This document shows, piece after piece, positions 60,001 to 64,000 of a DNA stretch of 64,000 nucleotides. The stretch lies in the NCBI GenBank assembly GCA_041746635.1, contig JBGTGQ010000063.1, positions 61,766 to 125,765 on the forward strand. Direction: 5' to 3'. The stretch is from CAMASH01 sp041746635. GTDB taxonomy: Bacteria > Verrucomicrobiota > Verrucomicrobiia > Chthoniobacterales > Terrimicrobiaceae. Every line of letters starts with the position of its first letter. The first letter of the stretch is position 1. The notes beneath the pieces were generated by a model that was not told where the DNA came from, did not search any database, and saw nothing but the letters and a program-made list of their open reading frames with translations. The position numbers and the translations under genes are program-made.

Positions 60001-60771
60001 TCAGTCGCCCCGCACTTGCAGCATCTCCGCCGCGATGCTGATGGCGATTTCCTCCGGCGTGTCCTTACCGAAGGGAAGGCCGATGGGACAGCGAAAGGTG
60101 GGTTCCGCGATGTCCGCTTCGCGCAATTCGCGGCGCAGTACGGCGGCCTTGGAGGCGCTGCCGATCACGCCGAGATAGGGAAAAGAGCGTGTTTTAAGGA
60201 TGCGCTCCAACACGGGTTTGTCGGTGCGGTGGCCCTGGGTCATTACCGCGACAAAAGCCCCTTCGGGAATTTCGTCCACGGCGTTTTCCAGAGGTTCGAT
60301 CAGGCGGAGGCGGACATTGGGTGCCTCGGGCAGGGCGGACAGCATCTCCGGACGCGTGTCAAAGACGGCAATGCGACAGCTCAAGCTGGAGAGAATCCGC
60401 ACGAGGGCTTGGGACACATGCCCGGCGCCAAAAATGGCGATATTCCAAGCGGCCGGACGAAAGACTTCGAAGAAAAATGTCACCACTCCGCCGCAGGTCA
60501 TGCCGATGTCTTTTTGCAGATTCCATTCGATCAATTCGCAGGGAGCTTCCGGCTTCGTAACCAAAAGCGCGCGGGCGCGCTTGATGGCGGCTTCCTCGAC
60601 CCGGCCGCCGCCGATCGTTCCGCAGGCGCGGCCGTTTTCCGTCACGAGCATCTTCGCGCCTGTCTCCTGGGGCACGCTGCCTTTGGCCGCAGCGAGGGTG
60701 ACGCTGACAAAGGCCTCGCCCGCCTCGTCGAAGCGGCGCATGGCTTGGAAAATCTTGGCGGTTTGACTCAT
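60001..60771 (-). CDS. xdhC: XdhC/CoxI-family molybdenum-cofactor insertion factor
   Basis: A 256-residue protein, started at MSQTAKIFQAMRRFDEAGEA, since the longer frame is repeat-derived. N-terminal XdhC_CoxI domain (GTIGGGRVEEAAIKRARALL, GMTCGGVVTFFFEVF with the MTCGG motif) and C-terminal XdhC_C Rossmann domain (NIAIFGAGHVSQALVRIL, FPYLGVIGSASKAAVLRREL). XdhC binds sulfurated molybdenum cofactor and loads it on xanthine-dehydrogenase-type enzymes. The fused hydroxylase is about 4 kb away on the other strand. Co-translated with the MobA-like gene (ATGA overlap). Confidence 0.9.
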   Translation of the reverse strand: MSQTAKIFQAMRRFDEAGEAFVSVTLAAAKGSVPQETGAKMLVTENGRACGTIGGGRVEEAAIKRARALLVTKPEAPCELIEWNLQKDIGMTCGGVVTFFFEVFRPAAWNIAIFGAGHVSQALVRILSSLSCRIAVFDTRPEMLSALPEAPNVRLRLIEPLENAVDEIPEGAFVAVMTQGHRTDKPVLERILKTRSFPYLGVIGSASKAAVLRRELREADIAEPTFRCPIGLPFGKDTPEEIAISIAAEMLQVRGD

Positions 60772-61418
60772 GGGGGAGGAGAGGTTGAGAGTTGAGTGTT
60801 GATGGCTGAGTGGTTCCGGAAAAAAGCCAGGGCCTTCTCGTAGGCATCGGGGGTGTTGAGATCCCACTGCCATTCTTCCGCATCGCCATCCGGCAGGCGA
60901 TGAGTTTCCGGACGGTAGCCATCGAGAAGGCCACGCAGGCCCTGAGAGTTTTCATCGACCACCAGAAGCTTTTCCCGAAGCGTTCCGGAGATGACCACTG
61001 GGTGACCGCGTCGGCCGTCTCGGGCGGGAACAATGATTTTTGCCTCACGCGTTTCCGCCTCCTTCCGCAAGCGACGGTAGAGCGCGGGAAGACGTGGTTG
61101 ATCCACCGCGCTGATGAGGATCCATTTTGTATCCAGGGAAAGTGTTTCCACCCCGCAAGTGAGAGAGGAGGTTTTGCCTCGCGTAGGATCAGGGTTAAGG
61201 ACGGCACAACCCGCAGGCAGGGTGGACTCCCAATGGGTGAAGGATTCAGGACTTAGCACGGCCGTCGTTTGCCAACCCGCGTCGGACAAGGAATCCACCA
61301 TCCAAGGCAGCAGGGCTTTTCCGTCAATCCACGGAAGACCGGATTTCTCTCGCTTCATGCGGGTGGACTGACCGGCGGCGAGGATGATCGCGCAAAAGCC
61401 TGCGGCTGCGTGCGGCAT
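60768..61418 (-). CDS. MobA-like nucleotidyltransferase (molybdenum cofactor cytidylyltransferase-type)
   Basis: A 216-residue NTP-transferase. N-terminal nucleotide-binding loop AIILAAGQSTRMKREKSGLP (the LAAGxSxRM motif), GKTSSLTCGVETL, the acid in ILISAVDQPRLPALY and GHPVVISGTLREKLL. These features define the MocA/CoxC group that forms molybdopterin-cytosine dinucleotide (or guanine) for xanthine-dehydrogenase-like enzymes. The tail NHSAINTQLSTSPPP is read from a ctcaactctcaac-type repeat and may not be part of the ancestral protein. Operon with xdhC. Confidence 0.86.
   Translation of the reverse strand: MPHAAAGFCAIILAAGQSTRMKREKSGLPWIDGKALLPWMVDSLSDAGWQTTAVLSPESFTHWESTLPAGCAVLNPDPTRGKTSSLTCGVETLSLDTKWILISAVDQPRLPALYRRLRKEAETREAKIIVPARDGRRGHPVVISGTLREKLLVVDENSQGLRGLLDGYRPETHRLPDGDAEEWQWDLNTPDAYEKALAFFRNHSAINTQLSTSPPP
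60778..60815. repeat. tandem 'ctcaact' heptamer repeat at the mobA-like/xdhC junction
   Basis: On the minus strand the sequence reads aacactcaactctcaacctc, about three units of a degenerate heptamer. It encodes the last residues of the MobA-like protein and precedes xdhC. A similar ccctcaaccctcaactcc is at 22052-22070. Confidence 0.45.
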
Positions 61419-61424
61419 GCGCGG

Positions 61425-62375
61425 TCAGGCCGGCAGGGTGCTGCGAAGGAGTTGCGTGGTCTCTGCGGTGGCGATGAGAACCGCATCGCCCAAGCAGGCG
61501 GGCACCAGGAAAAAGTCGCCGGGTTTAAAATTTGCGCCCGCGCAAGACGCTCCGCCGCAAAGGACATTGTAGATGGCAAAGCTTCCGCCGGCAGTGGCGG
61601 GCATGGGCGCGGAGAGGGAAAGTTTTTCCACTTTGAAATAGTCGCACTCTGCCAGCACGCCTTCCGCGACACGTTTGGTCGAGGGCTCGAAATCCTGAAA
61701 ATCCGTCGAGACAAGCGATTCCTCAATGTGCAGTTTGCGGGGCTGACCGTCGAGGCCGGTGCGGTTCCAGTCGAATACGCGATAGGTGGTGTCGCTATTT
61801 TGCTGCACTTCGACGATGACGTTGCCTTCGCCGATGGCGTGGAGGCGTCCGCTGGGGATGAAAATGCTTTCGCCGCTTTCGACCGGGATAGTGTGAAGGG
61901 TTTCTTCGACCCGTCCGGCCCGCAGGAGGTGTTCGAACGTTTCGCGGGTCACGCCCTTTTTCAAGCCGGCGTAAATGTTTGCGCCGGGCAGGGTGTCAGC
62001 GAAGTACCACATCTCCGTCTTGGGCTCGCCGCCGAGGGTGGGGGCCATCTTGGCGGGCGGATGCACTTGCACGGACAGGCGTTCGCGGGCGTCGAGGAGT
62101 TTGATCAAAATGGGAAAACGCGGCGCTTTGTGATGAAGGCAAGCCGATCCAAAAATTTCCTCCCGATGGACCGTCCACAGCTCATGCAGGGTCAATCCGC
62201 GCAGGGGGCCGCTGTGGACCACGCTCTGGGCATCCTCGCGATCCACGATCTCCCAGGACTCCCCGATGGGTGCGCCTTGGGGTAGCGATTTTCCGTAGAG
62301 GGACTCCAGACGGCGACCGCCCCAGACGCGTTCCATGGCGAGGGGTTCGAAAACAATCGGGGCGGTGAGAGGCAT
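61425..62375 (-). CDS. manA: class I mannose-6-phosphate isomerase
   Basis: A 316-residue cupin isomerase that interconverts mannose-6-phosphate and fructose-6-phosphate, zinc-dependent. Start MPLTAPIVFEPLAMERVWGG has the RVWGG block; zinc ligands are in RLSVQVHPP (Q and H), KTEMWYF (E), and PSGRLHAIGEGNVIVEVQQNSD (H; core RLHAIGEG). C-terminal part forms the second cupin. It matches the short PMI group (YvyI/ManA-type, about 315 residues). Just downstream of it is the mobA-like gene on the same strand, with a 6-bp gap, but no pathway link is evident. Confidence 0.9.
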   Translation of the reverse strand: MPLTAPIVFEPLAMERVWGGRRLESLYGKSLPQGAPIGESWEIVDREDAQSVVHSGPLRGLTLHELWTVHREEIFGSACLHHKAPRFPILIKLLDARERLSVQVHPPAKMAPTLGGEPKTEMWYFADTLPGANIYAGLKKGVTRETFEHLLRAGRVEETLHTIPVESGESIFIPSGRLHAIGEGNVIVEVQQNSDTTYRVFDWNRTGLDGQPRKLHIEESLVSTDFQDFEPSTKRVAEGVLAECDYFKVEKLSLSAPMPATAGGSFAIYNVLCGGASCAGANFKPGDFFLVPACLGDAVLIATAETTQLLRSTLPA

Positions 62376-62435
62376 TCCGCATCTTTCGTCGAGGCGGACG
62401 TTCTCTGCAATGCCTTTTGCAGGGGATGAATTGCG

Positions 62436-62502
62436 AAGGAAGGCAGGAGAAAGCAGGAATGCGGGCGGGTTGTCCGTTTTTTCCTGTGTTCCTGCCTTCC
62501 TT
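62436..62502. repeat. intergenic inverted repeat ('aaggaaggcaggag' type), interrupted by an IS at its right end
   Basis: Left arm gaaggaaggcaggagaaagc and right arm gtgttcctgccttcctt are imperfect complements around 30 bases. The insertion sequence begins immediately after the right arm. Confidence 0.55.
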
Positions 62503-64000
62503 AGCCGTAACTATGCAGTTGAAGGGGTTGTCACCGTTTGGGAGTCGTGGGTGTTGTGAAGCAGTTACCACGAAAGAACCACCAGGTTCGGTCTCACCAA
62601 ACGGTGACCGAAGGATTTAAAGTTCCGTTTGGCAGCAAATCGATCCAAATTCGCACAACGGACCAACGATTGAGCGGACATGCCGGGCAAAGCACGTTCT
62701 GGGCGTTTTTTCACCGGGTGAAGTTTCGCGAGGCGTTGGCTGGCAGTCTACCGCACCGCCCGACGAGTCCGAACGCGACGAAGCCTGAGGAGATCGCGCT
62801 GGGATTTCTGGCCGGGGTGTTGGCTGGAGCCGATAAGCTGGCGCGAGTGGCCTGGCTGAGGGCCGATCCCGTGCTGCCCACGATGTTGGATGTGCGACGG
62901 ATCGTTTCCCAGTCCACGCTGACACGGTTTTTTCAAGGTTTTGGCGGAGCCGCCGTGAACTTGCGGTGTTTTGATCCGCTGTGGCAGTGGTGTCTGGACC
63001 GACTGCCCAGTCGCAAGGAAGGTTATACTCTGGATCTGGATTCGACCGCGCTGCTTCATGAGGATGGTCATCAGCAAGGAGTGCGTTCGGGTTACACCCG
63101 CGTGGGACTCAAGCCGTGCCTGCATCCGATTCTGGCCGTGCTGGCCGAGGTCAAACTGGTGGCCGGGTTCTGGCTGCGCAGCGGCAACTCCCCCAGCGCC
63201 AGCAATGTGGTGGCCTTCACCTGTGCTCTGCTCGCCCGGCTACCCCGGCAGGTGCGCCTGACTTTGGTGCGGGCCGATTCGGGATTTTGCCAGGAAGCGT
63301 GGCTGGCTCTGCTCGAAGCACGTGGTTTGCCTTACATCGTGGTAGCTCAACTCAGTGTGCGGCTCCAGAGCATCGTCCGCCGCCAGACCTGCTGGGTCAC
63401 CACTTCTGTTCCCGGCCTGGAGGTGGCCGAGGTCGAACATCACGGCATAAACTGGAGTTGTCCTCGACGCATCATCCTCATCCGCCGCCGCCTCCAGGAG
63501 GGCCGAAGCGTCGGCGGCAAGACGCTCTTTGACTTGCCGGGCTACCGTTTCCAAGCCCTTGTCACCAGCTTGGGAACCGACGTCGATGCCTTGAGCGTAT
63601 GGCGGCGCTACAACGGGCGGGCCGACGTCGAGAATGTTATCAAGGAACTCGACTATGGCTTCGGGTTGCCCACTTTTTGCTGCCAGTCCTTCTGGGCCAC
63701 CGAAGCGGTCCTTTCCCTCGCGGTGATCGCTTATAACCTCACCCAGCTCTTTCTGCGCCACATCGGCTGGCTCGACAAAGTCACCGTCCAGACTTTGCGC
63801 TTCCGCCTCTGGTCCTCCGCCGGCATCATCAGTAACTCCCAAGGCCGTCCAACCCTCCGCCTTGGCATCCCCAAGTCTCATCGGCTGTGGTGGAACACTC
63901 TCTGGGAAAAAATCCTCTCACCTTTTCCCAACTGCAATGCAGTTGGCCAAATTCCTCCGCCGCTCGGGTCTTTTTCCTCTTCAACTGCATAGTTACGGCT
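62503..64000 (+). mobile_element. IS1380-family insertion sequence (complete, right end at window edge)
   Basis: A 1498-bp element with perfect 22-bp terminal inverted repeats: 62503-62524 begins agccgtaactatgcagttga and 63979-64000 ends tgcatagttacggct. It carries one transposase gene whose TAG stop lies within the right terminal repeat. The target duplication cannot be checked as the right flank is outside the window. It is inserted next to an intergenic inverted repeat. Confidence 0.93.
62556..63992 (+). CDS. IS1380-family DDE transposase
   Basis: About 478 residues. Start uncertain: TTG 62538, GTG 62547, GTG 62556 or GTG 62604 are all in frame. IS4/IS1380 fold: first catalytic D in TLDLDSTALLHEDGHQQG, second D in LTLVRADSGFCQEAWLALLE and the E in GRADVENVIKELDYGFG (the YREK-like C1 region). 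GYTRVGLKPCLHPILAVLAE and LPYIVVAQLS are typical of IS1380. It is intact, so the element may be active. The frame ends within the right inverted repeat. Confidence 0.94.
   Translation: MKQLPRKNHQVRSHQTVTEGFKVPFGSKSIQIRTTDQRLSGHAGQSTFWAFFHRVKFREALAGSLPHRPTSPNATKPEEIALGFLAGVLAGADKLARVAWLRADPVLPTMLDVRRIVSQSTLTRFFQGFGGAAVNLRCFDPLWQWCLDRLPSRKEGYTLDLDSTALLHEDGHQQGVRSGYTRVGLKPCLHPILAVLAEVKLVAGFWLRSGNSPSASNVVAFTCALLARLPRQVRLTLVRADSGFCQEAWLALLEARGLPYIVVAQLSVRLQSIVRRQTCWVTTSVPGLEVAEVEHHGINWSCPRRIILIRRRLQEGRSVGGKTLFDLPGYRFQALVTSLGTDVDALSVWRRYNGRADVENVIKELDYGFGLPTFCCQSFWATEAVLSLAVIAYNLTQLFLRHIGWLDKVTVQTLRFRLWSSAGIISNSQGRPTLRLGIPKSHRLWWNTLWEKILSPFPNCNAVGQIPPPLGSFSSSTA

Overview
The window is about 60% GC, gene-dense bacterial DNA that reads best as a chromosomal contig from the Verrucomicrobiota, possibly the Opitutae. 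That placement is inferred from several things: a PEP-CTERM sorting signal on a protein with an autotransporter-type beta-strand repeat, many small intergenic palindromes, a ResB-like protein, a HisKA_3/LuxR signalling cluster with RsbU/RsbRD-type domains, and the general flavour of the proteins. There is no rRNA, no recognisable tRNA and no CRISPR array. The last 1.5 kb is an intact IS1380-family insertion sequence whose right end coincides with the window edge.

Layout. 0-9.3 kb: edge of a toxin-antitoxin pair, lysA, ppk1 (convergent), a lipoate-ligase-like gene divergent from parB, a tight desaturase/FAD-oxidoreductase/DUF1365 operon, and a VapBC-type pair. 9.5-20.4 kb: a large FtsX-type permease, fusA with a strong terminator, an AsmA-like membrane-anchored protein, a ResB-like cytochrome c biogenesis protein and a GT-C membrane glycosyltransferase. 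20.5-25.7 kb: a second VapBC pair, a repeat-rich gap holding a tiny secreted cysteine-rich peptide gene and an FN3-like gene remnant, a PhnDCE-type ABC transporter, trmL and an Amidase_2 enzyme. 25.7-30.4 kb: a NarL-type response regulator and kinase, a kinase paralogue that has lost its phospho-acceptor histidine and ATPase domain, an RsbRD_N protein and two small Thr-rich exported proteins. 30.4-42.7 kb: START-like protein, rpsU, an SDR/thioesterase pair, CBM9-like and MpaB-like proteins, a P1B-4-like metal ATPase, the hesB/unknown/midA operon, mutL, a GNAT enzyme and larB. 42.8-48.3 kb: a complete livJHMGF branched-chain amino acid (or amide/urea-like) ABC importer, whose intergenic spaces are occupied by inverted arrays of a degenerate hexamer and interrupted by an S23-type four-helix-bundle gene. 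48.4-62.4 kb: an unknown protein, a PEP-CTERM protein, then a likely periplasmic/catabolic cluster (GlcG-like, alpha/beta hydrolase, deacetylase/PuuE-like protein, FAD subunit and fused FeS-Mo subunit of a molybdenum hydroxylase, ABM-domain protein, exported unknown, OprB porin) facing xdhC and a mobA-like gene on the other strand, then manA.

Themes. The molybdenum hydroxylase, its XdhC chaperone and the nucleotidyltransferase that would make its cofactor form one functional set. Porin and secreted hydrolases nearby suggest uptake and oxidation of a small organic, perhaps purine-like, substrate. The liv operon is one transport unit. At least four classes of short interspersed repeats occur: twin hairpins with a GCA-aga-TGC type core; gcgacc/ggtcgc-type hairpins; 'cacgcaaagg'/'accacggat'-type inverted repeats; and the hexamer arrays. 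They do not stay between genes: one lies in frame inside resB, one supplies the start codon of midA, one supplies the stop codon of ppk1, and one appears to have become the signal-peptide region of the PEP-CTERM gene. The strongest candidate for an undescribed element is the hexamer inverted array combined with the S23-type gene and the duplicated livG 3' end.
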